Positions 8,764 to 18,407 of a stretch of 30,266 nucleotides of DNA are shown here, in pieces. The first letter of the stretch is position 1, and each line of letters begins with the position of its first letter. The notes below the pieces were generated by a model. The model was given only the letters and a program-made list of their open reading frames with translations. It made no database searches and had not been told where the DNA came from. This DNA comes from Micrococcales bacterium (lineage in GTDB: Bacteria > Actinomycetota > Actinomycetes > S36-B12 > UBA5976), in the NCBI GenBank assembly GCA_024640585.1, contig JAHEEQ010000052.1, positions 1 through 30,266 of the forward strand, in the 5' to 3' direction. The position numbers and the translations under genes are program-made.

Positions 8764-9539
8764 CTCTAGCTGTCCGCGTTATTCCTTGTCTCGATGTTGA
8801 TGCTGGTCGAGTAGTTAAAGGCGTCAACTTTCAGAACTTGCGTGATGCAGGCGACCCAGTAGAACTTGCAAAATTTTATGGTGAAGCTGGCGCTGACGAA
8901 TTAGTCTTCTTGGACATTACTGCCTCTAGTGGAAATCGCGAAACCACTTACGAAATGGTTAGGCGAACTGCAGATCAGGTTTTTATTCCCCTCACGGTTG
9001 GTGGCGGGGTTCGAACCGTTGATGATGTAGACAAGTTGCTACGAAATGGCGCCGACAAAGTGGGAATAAATACTGCCAGTATTTCTCGGCCAGAATTTTT
9101 AAAGGAAGCTGCAAACAGATTTGGTTCGCAATGCATTGTTTTGTCGGTTGATGCACGTCGAGTCAAAGGCGGAGCTAAAACAGTTTCCGGTTTTGAAGTA
9201 ACGACACATGGTGGCCGCCAAGGAACCGGTATCGATGCGATTGACTGGGCGAAACAAGGGGCCGAACTTGGCGTCGGTGAAATTCTGCTCAACTCAATGG
9301 ATGCCGATGGAACAAAAGATGGCTTTGATTTGGAACTGATTTCGCTGGTTCGCAAGGCTGTTTCAATTCCAGTGATTGCATCGGGCGGAGCTGGCAAAGT
9401 GGGTGACTTTGCACCAGCAGTGCAAGCAGGAGCAGATGCTGTGCTTGCCGCGAGCGTTTTCCACTTCGGCGATATTTCAATCGAATCAGTTAAGCGAGAT
9501 TTGGCCGCAAATGGTCTCACCGTGAGACAAATAGATTAA
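8760..9539 (+). CDS. hisF: Imidazole glycerol phosphate synthase, cyclase subunit
   Basis: HisF joins ammonia from HisH to PRFAR, yielding imidazole glycerol phosphate and AICAR; the latter returns to purine synthesis. The 259-residue barrel has the catalytic pair Asp12 (IPCLDVD) and Asp131 (LSVDARR), with phosphate-binding glycine loops TVGGGVRT and ASGGAGK. A GGAG Shine-Dalgarno sequence lies inside the end of priA, and the ATG overlaps the priA stop by four bases. Fourteen bases separate it from hisI. Confidence 0.98.
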   Translation: MTLAVRVIPCLDVDAGRVVKGVNFQNLRDAGDPVELAKFYGEAGADELVFLDITASSGNRETTYEMVRRTADQVFIPLTVGGGVRTVDDVDKLLRNGADKVGINTASISRPEFLKEAANRFGSQCIVLSVDARRVKGGAKTVSGFEVTTHGGRQGTGIDAIDWAKQGAELGVGEILLNSMDADGTKDGFDLELISLVRKAVSIPVIASGGAGKVGDFAPAVQAGADAVLAASVFHFGDISIESVKRDLAANGLTVRQID

Positions 9540-9541
9540 GG

Positions 9542-9547
9542 CAGAAT
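9542..9547 (+). promoter_or_regulatory. Candidate -10 element for leaderless hisI
   Basis: CAGAAT ends exactly six bases before the hisI ATG, the same geometry as TAGAAT before hisD. No convincing -35 was found. An AAGG at 9538-9541 is rather far from the ATG to act as a ribosome-binding site. It may be an internal promoter that lets hisI-trpE be expressed apart from upstream his genes. Confidence 0.35.
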
Positions 9548-9553
9548 GCGCTC

Positions 9554-9883
9554 ATGAATTTAGATTCACTTAAGTTTGATGCAGATGGGCTTATTCCTGC
9601 TGTTGCTCAAGATGAGCAAAGCGGGGATGTCTTGATGCTTGCTTGGATGAATCGTGAAGCGCTTGAGTTGACTTTATCAACTCGAAAAGCGACCTACTGG
9701 TCTCGCTCAAGGGCGCAACTTTGGATCAAAGGTGAAACCTCTGGTGCAACGCAGGAGGTTGTTTCACTTTCGCATGACTGCGATAGTGATGCTATTTTGT
9801 TAAAAGTAAAACAAACAAATGGCGCTTGCCACACCGGAGATAAGACTTGTTTTGATGCGGGTCTGATTTTGGGTGAGAAATGA
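9554..9883 (+). CDS. hisI: Phosphoribosyl-AMP cyclohydrolase
   Basis: The enzyme opens the adenine ring of phosphoribosyl-AMP, the third step of histidine synthesis. The product has 109 residues and is the HisI domain only. The HisE pyrophosphohydrolase domain fused in many bacteria is absent, so hisE must lie elsewhere. Metal-binding motifs are present: HDCDSD (D75, C76, D77, D79), then C92 in GACHTG and C99 in KTCF, as in zinc- and magnesium-dependent homologues. The stop overlaps the trpE start in ATGA, linking the two pathways in one transcript. Confidence 0.96.
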   Translation: MNLDSLKFDADGLIPAVAQDEQSGDVLMLAWMNREALELTLSTRKATYWSRSRAQLWIKGETSGATQEVVSLSHDCDSDAILLKVKQTNGACHTGDKTCFDAGLILGEK

Positions 9884-11439
9884 AACTCGAATACCAGTTG
9901 AATGGCGAGATTCGCCCAACACTTGCAGAGTTTGCAGAGCTTGCAAAAACTCGTCGGGTAATTCCAGTTGCTGTTCGCGTATTAGCGGATGGTGAAACCC
10001 CAGTAGGTCTTTACCGAAAACTTGCAGGTGAGCGTGCCGGAACTTTCTTACTTGAATCAGCCGAACATGGTCGCACTTGGTCACGCTATTCATTTGTCGG
10101 TGTGAATTCGCGGGCAATGTTGACTAGTCGTGATGGTCAAACCGAATGGGTTGGAAATGTGCCGGCAGGTGCACCAACATCTGGCAATCCGCTTGAAACT
10201 TTGCGCGACGCAGTTGCAGCACTTCATACAGAACCACTTCCAGGTCTTCCGCCACTTACAAGTGGCATGGTTGGGCTGGTCGCATACGATGCAGTTCGGC
10301 GCTGGGAAAAACTTCCAGTCGACACTATCGATGAACTTCAAATTCCAGAGACTGCAATGTTGCTTGCAACAGACATAGCAGTGCTAGATCACTGGGACCA
10401 AAGCGTTTGGCTGATTGCGAATGCGGTCAATTTTGACAATACGGATGCGCGGATGGAAGACGCGTATGCAGATGCTGTTGCGCGAATCGAAAAAATGAAA
10501 GTTGATTTAAGCTCAACGGCGATGAGTTCTGCAACTGTTTGGGATAGCAACGCAACCCCAGAGTTTTCACACCGCACAAAACCTGCTGATTACCTAGCTA
10601 GTGTTGAAAAATGCAAGGAATACATCCGCAAAGGTGATGCGTTTCAGATTGTGGTTTCGCAAAGATTCGAAACTGCAACCTCTGCCTCAGCTCTCGACAC
10701 ATATCGAGTTTTGCGAGTGCAAAATCCAAGTCCGTACATGTACTTGTTCCGCTTTCCAGCCATTGATTCAAAAGATGGACAGTTGTCATCTGTTGTTGCA
10801 TTTGATGTGGTGGGAAGTAGCCCAGAAGCGCTTGTGACATTGAATCATGGTCGCGCGATGATGCATCCGATTGCCGGCACTCGCAAACGCGGTGCAACAA
10901 CCGACGAAGACGCATCTCTTGCCGCAGATTTATTGGCAGATCCAAAAGAACGAGCTGAACATTTGATGTTGGTAGATCTTGGTCGAAACGATCTTGGCAG
11001 AGTATGTGACAACGGAACTGTTGATGTTACGGACTTCATGTCAATCGAAAAGTATTCGCATGTGATGCACATTGTTTCAACGGTCGAGGGAAACCTTTCA
11101 AAAGATAAATCAGCCTACGATTTATTGGCAGCAACTTTCCCAGCTGGCACTCTGTCTGGAGCGCCAAAACCACGCGCGATGGAAATTATTGAAGAACTAG
11201 AAGAAGTACGTCGTGGCGTTTACGGTGGTTGTGTTGGATATCTGGATTTCGCGGGTGACATGGACACTGCAATTGCAATTCGTACAGCAGTGATAAAAGA
11301 TGGCAAGGCGTATGTGCAAGCAGGCGCAGGTGTGGTTGCAGACAGCGACCCGCAATCTGAACATCAAGAGTGCATAAATAAAGCGTCAGCCGTATTGAAG
11401 GCTATTGCAGTCGCAAACACGATTCGCGAACTCAAATAA
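9880..11439 (+). CDS. trpE: Anthranilate synthase component I
   Basis: TrpE converts chorismate to anthranilate, using ammonia from the TrpG glutaminase, which is not encoded here. The 519-residue product has an N-terminal regulatory domain with the LLES motif (S60), part of the tryptophan feedback site in this family, so feedback inhibition is likely retained. The C-terminal chorismate-binding domain shows [36 protein letters not shown] and the [10 protein letters not shown] block. It is not fused to TrpG. Its ATG overlaps the hisI stop by four bases, so it is translated with the histidine genes. No tryptophan leader peptide, attenuator or T-box was seen. Confidence 0.97.
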   Translation: MKLEYQLNGEIRPTLAEFAELAKTRRVIPVAVRVLADGETPVGLYRKLAGERAGTFLLESAEHGRTWSRYSFVGVNSRAMLTSRDGQTEWVGNVPAGAPTSGNPLETLRDAVAALHTEPLPGLPPLTSGMVGLVAYDAVRRWEKLPVDTIDELQIPETAMLLATDIAVLDHWDQSVWLIANAVNFDNTDARMEDAYADAVARIEKMKVDLSSTAMSSATVWDSNATPEFSHRTKPADYLASVEKCKEYIRKGDAFQIVVSQRFETATSASALDTYRVLRVQNPSPYMYLFRFPAIDSKDGQLSSVVAFDVVGSSPEALVTLNHGRAMMHPIAGTRKRGATTDEDASLAADLLADPKERAEHLMLVDLGRNDLGRVCDNGTVDVTDFMSIEKYSHVMHIVSTVEGNLSKDKSAYDLLAATFPAGTLSGAPKPRAMEIIEELEEVRRGVYGGCVGYLDFAGDMDTAIAIRTAVIKDGKAYVQAGAGVVADSDPQSEHQECINKASAVLKAIAVANTIRELK

Positions 11440-11852
11440 TGTCAAAACCAAAAATGTTTTTAGTTTTTGCAATCTCGAGTCTTCTCATACTGCTACTAAG
11501 CAACATTTTTGAACTTAGTAAGTTTTCATTTGCTGTAACCATTTGGACGGTAAACATTGCGGGTGTGTTGGCAGCGATTATTAGTTCAAACAAAGTGGCA
11601 CGCATAATTTTTTTCGCGATAATCGCTTTGAACCTAATTGCGGTTTGCCATATTGCTTATGTCTCACTTTCCAATTCAGAAGCTCCAGTTGGAGCACTTG
11701 CACTTGTTGCTCTGATTTTCAACGTGAATGTTTGGCTTGGAGCTATGGGCGCGAGCGCGGCCCTCGAGTGGCAATCTGCCACCAAGTACACCAAGAGTGA
11801 AAACGGCTCAAATTGGACCAAGATTGATCAAGGGGAAGACCCAACTCTCTAG
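11439..11852 (+). CDS. Trp-region conserved membrane protein (Trp_oprn_chp family)
   Basis: The 137-residue membrane protein has four predicted helices (about residues 5-23, 31-49, 54-76 and 84-106) and a hydrophilic tail. The tail ends with WTKIDQGEDPT, which resembles the WxxLDxGEDPT ending I associate with the membrane protein that follows trpE in many actinobacteria. The ATG overlaps the trpE stop by one base (TAATG), so it belongs to the same transcript. Its function is unknown; conserved linkage to trp genes suggests a role connected with tryptophan synthesis or transport, but nothing in the sequence shows which. Confidence 0.8.
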   Translation: MSKPKMFLVFAISSLLILLLSNIFELSKFSFAVTIWTVNIAGVLAAIISSNKVARIIFFAIIALNLIAVCHIAYVSLSNSEAPVGALALVALIFNVNVWLGAMGASAALEWQSATKYTKSENGSNWTKIDQGEDPTL

Positions 11853-11877
11853 AATTGGGTGACTTAAAGGAGTTCAT

Positions 11878-12084
11878 ATGTCTAAGAAGCGTTCTCATCA
11901 CGGCAATACACCTGCGGCTTGGGCGGCTGTAACTATTGCATTTATTGCATTCGTGGTTGGCGGCGCAGGCATCTTGCTCGAATCCTCGGTCACCTTTTGG
12001 TCAGGTGTGGCGCTATTTGTGATCAGCGGTGTAGTCGGAAAAGTTATGCAAATGGCTGGCTTTGGTCAGTACCCACGCTCCTAA
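11878..12084 (+). CDS. HGxxPAAW family small membrane protein
   Basis: This 68-residue protein carries the family signature H8-G9-N-T-P12-A-A-W15 just before two hydrophobic helices (about 14-33 and 38-56). A clear AAAGGAG ribosome-binding site (11866-11872) precedes the ATG by five bases. In actinobacteria this family sits between the Trp-operon membrane protein and trpC, and that is the arrangement here except that a two-component system comes between. Its function is unknown. It probably acts in the cytoplasmic membrane. Confidence 0.85.
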   Translation: MSKKRSHHGNTPAAWAAVTIAFIAFVVGGAGILLESSVTFWSGVALFVISGVVGKVMQMAGFGQYPRS

Positions 12085-12155
12085 TTGTTAATTCCTGACA
12101 CTCCCCGAACATTTCCTCGGTCAAACCCTCACCATCAATTTGCGAAACTCATCCC

Positions 12156-12848
12156 ATGACAAATGAAACCCATGGACTGATTCTCGTAGTTGAAGACGAT
12201 AAAGCGATTGCAGATTTGCAGCGAATGTATTTGGCAAAAGCCGGTTTTGGTGTTCACGTAGTTCATGATGGAAACGATGCTTTGAAAGCAATCCGTGAAC
12301 TCCAACCAGCGGCTGTGGTTTTGGACATTGGTTTGCCATCGCTCGACGGCATTGAAATTGTTAAAACAATTAGAGCCGAAAACAACTGGACACCTGTTTT
12401 GTTCTGCACAGCTCGCGACGAAGAGGTAGACCGGGTATTGGGACTTGAAATGGGTGCGGATGATTACATCTCGAAACCATTTAGCCCACGTGAATTAGTT
12501 GCAAGGGTGCGCGCAACAGTTCGCAGAAATCTGCGTTCGGCAGAGGGTGGTGAAGACGCGGTGACTTTGGATGGTGTCACTATTAATCGTGCTTCTCGTA
12601 AAGTTAAGGTCGATGGTGAAGAAGTGGAATTCACGGCCACTGAATTTGATCTACTTGCATACTTGATGACTCGACCTGGCCGCGTTATTACTCGCGAACA
12701 ATTGCTTAGTGAGGTTTGGGGATATGCCGCTTATGTATCGCATCGAACGGTTGATACGCATATCGCACAAGTGCGAGCAAAACTCGGCGACAATCATTCG
12801 TTTATTCGCACAGTGCGTGGCGTTGGTTATAGCGCGGAGAAGAATTAA
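12156..12848 (+). CDS. OmpR/PhoB-family response regulator
   Basis: The 230-residue product has a receiver domain followed by a winged-helix DNA-binding domain. Receiver residues are intact: acidic pair D14/D15, phospho-acceptor D57, T85 and K107 in the SKPF motif. The effector domain (about residues 135-230) contains REQLLSEVWGY, the recognition-helix segment RTVDTHIAQVRAKLG, and the VRGVGY wing. It is followed directly by its kinase gene with no gap. No Shine-Dalgarno sequence precedes the ATG; GAAACT (12144-12149) is a poor -10 candidate six bases upstream. Its target genes are unknown; the trp neighbourhood is suggestive only. Confidence 0.95.
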   Translation: MTNETHGLILVVEDDKAIADLQRMYLAKAGFGVHVVHDGNDALKAIRELQPAAVVLDIGLPSLDGIEIVKTIRAENNWTPVLFCTARDEEVDRVLGLEMGADDYISKPFSPRELVARVRATVRRNLRSAEGGEDAVTLDGVTINRASRKVKVDGEEVEFTATEFDLLAYLMTRPGRVITREQLLSEVWGYAAYVSHRTVDTHIAQVRAKLGDNHSFIRTVRGVGYSAEKN

Positions 12849-14258
12849 GTGGCACGCCTTCTCGATGGTGGCAAGGTTGAACATAAGCCATTAAAACTGC
12901 TTGGAACATCAGCAAAGAATCAAACTTTGATGACCCGTATTTGGATTGCATCGGCATTAAGTGTGATTGCAGCGGTGGTTTTGGGTATTGGTTTTGCTTA
13001 TCCTTTGGTTCGGCAATCTGCCGAGTCTCAGGCTAGGGAAGTTTTGAGCGAGCAAGCAGATGTGGTTGTGGAATTAATTTTCCAAAATAACTCAATGGGT
13101 CATGCGCACGGCCGCGGTGATTTGCGAAGTGAACTTGGACCTGGTGTGGTTGTGATTCCGGTGATTTCAGGGGAAGCAGTGCCAGAACCACTTTCAGATA
13201 TAGATGTAGAATTGCTCTTGAATGGAAACAAAATCTCAGGCGTTTTCACAACCGATGAGGGAAGATTTTTTGTAGAAGGTAGACCCCTAACAGTCACTCA
13301 AGCGATTGTGTTGGTTCAGCGAGACAATGCAGCAGATGCACCAGCAAGTGCACTGATGAGCAAGATGATTACTGCGCTGGCTTTTGGAATTGTGATTGCC
13401 GGTTTAATTGCATGGCTAGTTGCACGTCGAATCGCAAAGCCAATGCAAATTGCCGCAATTGCTGCGCAAAGAATTGCAACGGGTGATCGCGATGTTGATG
13501 TTGAATTGAAAGGTGCAAAAGAAGTTGCAGAGATTGCGGCGTCTTTGAATTACTTGGCTGCAAACCTTGCAAATAGTGAAGACCGTCAACGCGAATTCTT
13601 CATGTCAATTTCACATGAACTTCGAACACCTATGACTTCTATTAAGGGCTACGCCGAAGCGTTGAGCGACGGTGTCATTGAAAGTGACGGTACTGCAGCC
13701 GCTGGAGCACTAATCGCGAGTGAAACTGAACGGCTAGATAGATTGATTTCGGATTTACTGGATTTAGCGAGAACCGGTGCAGTAGATTTCAAATACAACT
13801 CAGTTGAAACTGATTTGAATGCAATTGCCAAAGAAGCAGCAGAATCCTGGTCACTGCGGTGCAATAAGACTGGTCTTAATTTTGAGGCAAATATTTCTGC
13901 TGATTCAGCTATCGCAAATGTTGATCAAACTCGAGTACGTCAAATAATCGATAACCTTATGGAAAATGCAGTACGCATTCTGCCTTCGGACGGTCACATT
14001 AAATTGAGTGTGATGAGCGAGGCAACCGAAATTTCAATTGTGGTTGAAGATGATGGTCCTGGCTTAACCGACAGTGACATCGAAGTTGCTTTCGAACCTG
14101 CAGCTTTACATTCGAGGTACGCCGGGGTTCGTGAAGTTGGCACTGGTCTTGGACTTGCATTAGTTGGCAGATTGGTTAGCAAAATGGGTGGTAGGGCAAT
14201 TGCTGCGCATTCAAACCTCGGTGGCGCCAAATTCGTTGCAATTTTTCCCAAGTTCTGA
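12849..14258 (+). CDS. Membrane sensor histidine kinase, partner of the preceding regulator
   Basis: The 469-residue product has a cytoplasmic N-terminal stretch of about 30 residues, a first membrane helix (31-53), an extracytoplasmic domain (about 55-170) and a second helix (173-191). HAMP, DHp and ATPase domains follow. The phospho-accepting His256 lies in SISHELRTP. The ATPase domain has the N box (N369, N373), DDGPG (401-405) and GTGLGLAL (431-438). The start is GTG at 12849, directly after the regulator stop, with GGAG inside the regulator's last codons. The sensor domain contains a short GHAHGRGD segment but no sensory fold I recognise, so the signal is unknown. Confidence 0.95.
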   Translation: MARLLDGGKVEHKPLKLLGTSAKNQTLMTRIWIASALSVIAAVVLGIGFAYPLVRQSAESQAREVLSEQADVVVELIFQNNSMGHAHGRGDLRSELGPGVVVIPVISGEAVPEPLSDIDVELLLNGNKISGVFTTDEGRFFVEGRPLTVTQAIVLVQRDNAADAPASALMSKMITALAFGIVIAGLIAWLVARRIAKPMQIAAIAAQRIATGDRDVDVELKGAKEVAEIAASLNYLAANLANSEDRQREFFMSISHELRTPMTSIKGYAEALSDGVIESDGTAAAGALIASETERLDRLISDLLDLARTGAVDFKYNSVETDLNAIAKEAAESWSLRCNKTGLNFEANISADSAIANVDQTRVRQIIDNLMENAVRILPSDGHIKLSVMSEATEISIVVEDDGPGLTDSDIEVAFEPAALHSRYAGVREVGTGLGLALVGRLVSKMGGRAIAAHSNLGGAKFVAIFPKF

Positions 14259-14276
14259 AGGAATTTTCAACTTGGT

Positions 14277-14282
14277 TAGGCT
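14277..14282 (+). promoter_or_regulatory. Candidate -10 element for leaderless trpC
   Basis: TAGGCT fits the TANNNT pattern and ends exactly six bases before the trpC ATG. The nearest Shine-Dalgarno-like AAGGA is about 26 bases away and cannot serve this start. The -35 region (TTCTGA near 14253) is weak. If real, trpCBA has its own promoter and is not obliged to follow the two-component genes. Confidence 0.4.
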
Positions 14283-14288
14283 TGGTGC

Positions 14289-15092
14289 ATGACCGTTTTG
14301 GATGACATCATCGAAGGTGTGCGAGAAGACATGGCAGCCCGCCAGGCGCTCGTCAGCCTTGATGATCTCAAGGCGATGGTCGATAAAGTTCATGATGCGA
14401 TTCCGGTTATTCCTGTATTTAAAGGTGATGACGTTTGCGTAATCGCGGAAGTGAAACGTAAGAGTCCTTCAAAAGGTGAGTTGGCAGAAATAGCCGACCC
14501 AGCCGCCCTTGCAAGTTTGTATGAAGATGGCGGCGCACACGTGATTTCGGTATTGACCGAAGAACGCAGGTTCAAAGGCACACTCGCCGATCTTGATTCG
14601 GTTCGCAAAGCTGTGTCTATTCCTATTTTGCGAAAAGACTTTATTGTCTCTTCATACCAACTCTGGGAAGCCCGCGCACACGGTGCTGACCTTGCGTTGC
14701 TGATTGTGGCCGCCCTTGATCAAAACGCACTTACAAGTTTGATTGAGCGTGCAAAAAGCTTGGGGCTAACTCCACTTGTTGAAGTGCATGACAAAGAAGA
14801 AGTGACTCGAGCAATTGATGCAGGAGCAGAAGTAATTGGGGTGAACAATCGCGACTTGAAAACATTGCAAGTAAATCCCCAACAATTTATGGAAATTGCC
14901 CCACACATTCCAAATCACATTGTGAAAATTGCTGAAAGTGGCATCAAAGATGCACATGACTTGCGAATGTATGCGAGTGCTGGAGCTGATGCGGTTTTAG
15001 TTGGAGAAGCTCTTGTCATTGGGAAAGATCCGAAAAAAGCAGTTCACGATTTAGTTACCGCTGGTGCACATCCAGCTGCAAAGCACCGATAG
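14289..15092 (+). CDS. trpC: Indole-3-glycerol phosphate synthase
   Basis: The enzyme closes the indole ring of indole-3-glycerol phosphate in tryptophan synthesis. The 267-residue barrel shows the expected strand motifs: [12 protein letters not shown] (catalytic Lys), [11 protein letters not shown] with the second catalytic Lys, [16 protein letters not shown] and AESGIK. There is no fused TrpF domain, which fits use of PriA for that step. The start ATG lacks a Shine-Dalgarno sequence and lies six bases after TAGGCT. It is eight bases upstream of trpB. Confidence 0.97.
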   Translation: MTVLDDIIEGVREDMAARQALVSLDDLKAMVDKVHDAIPVIPVFKGDDVCVIAEVKRKSPSKGELAEIADPAALASLYEDGGAHVISVLTEERRFKGTLADLDSVRKAVSIPILRKDFIVSSYQLWEARAHGADLALLIVAALDQNALTSLIERAKSLGLTPLVEVHDKEEVTRAIDAGAEVIGVNNRDLKTLQVNPQQFMEIAPHIPNHIVKIAESGIKDAHDLRMYASAGADAVLVGEALVIGKDPKKAVHDLVTAGAHPAAKHR

Positions 15093-15100
15093 GAAAATTA

Positions 15101-16306
15101 ATGAGTCCTTCACAGCCAGATGAGCGCGGTCACTTCGGACAATTCGGTGGACGATTTGTGCCCGAGGCACTGATGGCTGCGCTTGAGCAACTTGAAAGTG
15201 AATATCTAGCTGCATCAAAAGATTCTGCGTTTCAAGCAGAACTTACAAATCTGCTACAAACTTATTCTGGCCGGCCAACTCCAATCACTGATGCCAAGAA
15301 TTTTTCAAAGCATGCCGGTGGAGCACGAATTCTTTTGAAACGTGAAGATTTGAATCACACCGGTTCGCACAAAATTAACAATGTTTTAGGTCAAGCTCTT
15401 TTAACAAAGCGAATGGGAAAAAAGCGAATCATTGCTGAAACAGGAGCTGGTCAACACGGAGTTGCAAGCGCAACAGCGGCAGCCCTGCTTGGACTTGAGT
15501 GTGTGGTCTACATGGGTGAAGAGGATACAAAGCGTCAAGCATTGAATGTTGCAAGAATGCAAATGCTCGGCGCTACTGTGATTCCAGTAACTACTGGCTC
15601 TCGAACTCTTAAAGATGCTGTAAACGAAGCGATGCGCGACTGGGTAGCAAATGTTGATGACACTCACTATTTATTAGGAACTGTTGCAGGTCCGCATCCA
15701 TTTCCAATGATGGTTCGAGACTTCCATCGAGTTATTGGGGTTGAGGCGCGCGAACAAGTCTTAGCGTTAACTGGAAAACTTCCAACTGCAATCGCTGCCT
15801 GCATTGGCGGCGGTAGCAACGCAATCGGAATTTTCCATCCATTCATTGATGATGTCGAAGTTCAACTTGTTGGTTTTGAAGCAGGTGGAGATGGTGTTGA
15901 AACTGGTCGGCACGCTGCTTGCATCACCGGCGGATTGACGGGAGTTTTCCAAGGATCTCGTTCTTATTTGATGCAAGATGCTGAGGGTCAAACGATCGAG
16001 TCCCATTCGATTAGTGCTGGCCTTGACTATCCAGGAGTTGGACCGGAACACGCATACTTAAATGAATTAGGTCGTGCGCAATACCGAGCGATTACCGATC
16101 GTGAAGCAATGGATGCGTTCTTATTGATTTGCCAAACCGAAGGCATAATCCCAGCGATTGAATCTGCACATGCCTTAGCAGGTGTATTGAAACTTGGAAA
16201 AGAGCTTGGAAAAGATGCAACTATTTTGGTCAACCTTTCTGGACGTGGCGATAAGGATGTTGCAACTGCCGCGGCTTGGTTTAAAGAAACTGGACAGTTG
16301 AAATGA
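15101..16306 (+). CDS. trpB: Tryptophan synthase beta chain
   Basis: TrpB condenses indole with serine using pyridoxal phosphate. The 401-residue product has HTGSHKINN with the PLP-binding Lys91, the AETGAGQHG segment with the catalytic Glu region, GGGSNAIG for the cofactor phosphate, and a typical SGRGDKD C-terminal motif. It is the ordinary TrpB1 type rather than the longer TrpB2. AGGAAA lies just upstream of the ATG. Its stop overlaps the trpA start in ATGA, matching the tight stoichiometry of the alpha2-beta2 complex. Confidence 0.98.
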   Translation: MSPSQPDERGHFGQFGGRFVPEALMAALEQLESEYLAASKDSAFQAELTNLLQTYSGRPTPITDAKNFSKHAGGARILLKREDLNHTGSHKINNVLGQALLTKRMGKKRIIAETGAGQHGVASATAAALLGLECVVYMGEEDTKRQALNVARMQMLGATVIPVTTGSRTLKDAVNEAMRDWVANVDDTHYLLGTVAGPHPFPMMVRDFHRVIGVEAREQVLALTGKLPTAIAACIGGGSNAIGIFHPFIDDVEVQLVGFEAGGDGVETGRHAACITGGLTGVFQGSRSYLMQDAEGQTIESHSISAGLDYPGVGPEHAYLNELGRAQYRAITDREAMDAFLLICQTEGIIPAIESAHALAGVLKLGKELGKDATILVNLSGRGDKDVATAAAWFKETGQLK

Positions 16307-17100
16307 CATCACAACTACATGCGGCGTTTGAAAAAGCGCGTAGCGAGAATCGTGCCGCTCTGATTGCTTACATTCCAGCTGGATTTCCAACTGTAGAAAA
16401 AGGTTTTGAGATTATCGATGCCATCATTGAAGGCGGAGCAGATATTGTCGAAGTCGGCTGGCCTTACAGCGATCCGCTTATGGACGGACCAACGATCCAA
16501 AAAGCAGCCGAAATGGCACTTGCAAATGGAGCGACCGCCAAAGATGTAATGGCAACAGTTGCCCGGGTCAAAACGGCTGGAGCAGTTCCACTTGTCATGT
16601 CATATTGGAATCCAATCGAACGTTATGGTGTTGAGAAATTTTCAAAAGAATTAGTCGAATCGGGTGGAGTTGGTGTCATCACTCCAGACCTAACGCCAGA
16701 AGAGGCCGTTGACTGGATTTCTGCAACGGACAAATTTGGCGTCCAACGGATTTTCTTAGTCGCCCCCTCTTCGAAAGAAAATCGAATTGAAATTGTTGCA
16801 AATGCAACTACTGGTTTTATTTATGCTGCGTCTTTGATGGGTGTAACTGGAACTCGCGAATCTGTGTCTTCACATGCTGAATCATTGGTAGCCCGAACTA
16901 GAAAAGTTTCTTCGCTTCCAATCGCTGTTGGACTTGGAGTTTCAACCCCAAAGCAGGCGAGTGACATCGCAAAATATGCAGATGGAGTGATTGTTGGAAG
17001 TGCATTCGTCAAAGCCGTACTTGATGCAAGAGATCACGCGGAGGCTTTAATTGCAGTCAAACAACTTGCAAGCGAACTAAAGGAAGGTTGCGCCAAATGA
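16303..17100 (+). CDS. trpA: Tryptophan synthase alpha chain
   Basis: TrpA cleaves indole-3-glycerol phosphate and passes indole to TrpB. The 265-residue barrel has the two catalytic acids in [15 protein letters not shown] (E50 and D61), [10 protein letters not shown] at strand one, [11 protein letters not shown], and the glycine-rich phosphate site near GVSTPKQ and VGSAFVK. It is coupled to trpB by a four-base overlap, and its own stop overlaps the start of the next gene in ATGA. Confidence 0.98.
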   Translation: MTSQLHAAFEKARSENRAALIAYIPAGFPTVEKGFEIIDAIIEGGADIVEVGWPYSDPLMDGPTIQKAAEMALANGATAKDVMATVARVKTAGAVPLVMSYWNPIERYGVEKFSKELVESGGVGVITPDLTPEEAVDWISATDKFGVQRIFLVAPSSKENRIEIVANATTGFIYAASLMGVTGTRESVSSHAESLVARTRKVSSLPIAVGLGVSTPKQASDIAKYADGVIVGSAFVKAVLDARDHAEALIAVKQLASELKEGCAK

Positions 17101-17558
17101 AAAAGATTTTTGAAAATAAATGGCTACTTCTAATTGCTCGTTTAGTTTTGAGTGCAGTGCTCATATTTGCAGGATATGAAAAGCTTCTAAATCCGGCAGA
17201 GTCTCGCGCCGCAATAGTCGCATACAGGTTGTATTTACCTGAAGCACTTCTAAACTTCAGCACGACGGCGCTTCCAGCATTTGAAGTGGTTGTTGGCCTG
17301 CTATTTTTATTAGGCATTTTCGTCCGTTTTTCTTCGATCGCAACTATTGCATTGATGCTCATGTTTATCGTAATGATTTCACAGGTTTGGTATCGCGGTT
17401 TTTCAATAGATTGTGGTTGCTTTGGCGGCGGTGGCGATGTTTCGCCAGAGGGCAAAGAGTGGCGGTATACAGCAGAGATTCTGCGGGACACTTTATTTAT
17501 CGGACTCGCAGTCCTGCTTGCGCGTAAACCTCACACACCATTTAGCATTAGCGCTTGA
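17097..17558 (+). CDS. MauE/DoxX-like redox-associated membrane protein
   Basis: The 153-residue membrane protein has four predicted helices (about residues 9-27, 55-75, 79-97 and 128-146). The first is followed by AGYEKLLNP, typical of DoxX/MauE-like proteins. A CGC motif (C106, C108) in DCGCFGGGG lies after helix three. The start is ATG at 17097, overlapping the trpA stop by four bases, with AAGGAAGG about nine bases upstream. Proteins of this type often accompany thioredoxin-fold proteins, and a DsbA-like gene follows directly here. A role in handling thiol oxidation at the membrane is inferred, not shown. Confidence 0.8.
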   Translation: MKKIFENKWLLLIARLVLSAVLIFAGYEKLLNPAESRAAIVAYRLYLPEALLNFSTTALPAFEVVVGLLFLLGIFVRFSSIATIALMLMFIVMISQVWYRGFSIDCGCFGGGGDVSPEGKEWRYTAEILRDTLFIGLAVLLARKPHTPFSISA

Positions 17559-17578
17559 ATCGAATACAAAGGAAGAAA

Positions 17579-18388
17579 ATGGCAACTCGTAAGGCGAAAT
17601 CATCAGGGAAAGACAACATTGCACGCTCTATTGGCTTAGGCGTGATTGCAGTTGTTGTTGTGGTCTTCATTGCCTTTGGAGCAGAAATTGGTCCATTTGC
17701 AAAATCTGATCCAAACCCAACTTCTTCAACTCCGTACAACTTTGATTACAACACTGGCACTATTCCAACAACTGTAGATTCAGATAGCTTGGCATGGACA
17801 ATGAACCCAGATGCAAAAACTTCAAACATTTTGACTATTTGGGAAGATCCGCAGTGCCCAGCTTGTGCATCTTTTGAGTATTACTTCGGTGAATCGGTAA
17901 AGAAACTTGCCAAAGAAGGTCTTGTGAAAGTTCAATACCAACCGACCGGTTTCTTAGATCAAGATGCTGATTCAAATCCAAATGGCTACACGGGCCATAC
18001 AAGTTACCGTGCAATCAATGCGTGGGCTTGTGCAATTGACCGAGGATTTGGTCAGGCGTACCACGAAGTGATGTTCACCAGATCTTTCGCTTTGCTGAAT
18101 GGATTAATAACTGGCCGCGAAGGTTTTCAAGAGGGCGATGGATTTACTGATGAAGATTTAGTCGACTGGGCTGGAGTAGCTGGTTACGATGAAAACAAAC
18201 TTGGTGAATTTGGTAACTGCGTTTACAAGCCAGAACATTTGACTTGGGCTCGCCAGTCAACTTTGAAGTTCCACGAACTTCAGATTCCTGGCACTCCATA
18301 CATCGCACTTAATGGCACCGAAATGCCGACAGATGCACGTAAATCTGTCAAAGCATTCGAAAAATGGATTCGCGACAACGCTAAGTAA
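17579..18388 (+). CDS. Membrane-anchored DsbA-like thioredoxin-fold oxidoreductase
   Basis: The 269-residue product has a short basic cytoplasmic start, one membrane helix (about 16-36), and an extracytoplasmic thioredoxin fold. The active site is C93-P-A-C96 in EDPQCPACASF, and the cis-proline loop is GTPYIALNG near the end, as in DsbA-family proteins. Two further cysteines occur in the alpha-helical insert and after it. The start is ATG at 17579 because AAAGGAAG sits immediately before it; an upstream in-frame TTG at 17555 would remove that site. It probably forms or exchanges disulfides in exported proteins, with the upstream MauE-like protein as a possible redox partner. Confidence 0.88.
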   Translation: MATRKAKSSGKDNIARSIGLGVIAVVVVVFIAFGAEIGPFAKSDPNPTSSTPYNFDYNTGTIPTTVDSDSLAWTMNPDAKTSNILTIWEDPQCPACASFEYYFGESVKKLAKEGLVKVQYQPTGFLDQDADSNPNGYTGHTSYRAINAWACAIDRGFGQAYHEVMFTRSFALLNGLITGREGFQEGDGFTDEDLVDWAGVAGYDENKLGEFGNCVYKPEHLTWARQSTLKFHELQIPGTPYIALNGTEMPTDARKSVKAFEKWIRDNAK

Positions 18389-18395
18389 ATAATTG

Positions 18396-18401
18396 CAAAA
18401 T
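18396..18401 (+). promoter_or_regulatory. Candidate -10 element for leaderless lgt
   Basis: CAAAAT ends six bases before GTG 18408, the lgt start favoured by homology, and there is no Shine-Dalgarno sequence. The spacing is identical to that at hisD, hisI and trpC. No convincing -35 hexamer was found, so the call rests on the shared geometry. Confidence 0.35.
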
Positions 18402-18407
18402 CTATTA

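Noticed and set aside
8975..9520. Long open frame of 181 codons on the minus strand opposite hisF
   Set aside because: It lies wholly inside a well-supported gene, lacks a ribosome-binding site, and its translation is Ser/Pro/Thr-rich with no recognisable domain, as expected of an antisense shadow.
12085..12155. Terminator or operator before the response regulator (CCGA-N8-TCGG)
   Set aside because: The repeat arms are only four bases and there is no T-tract, so this is close to chance expectation.
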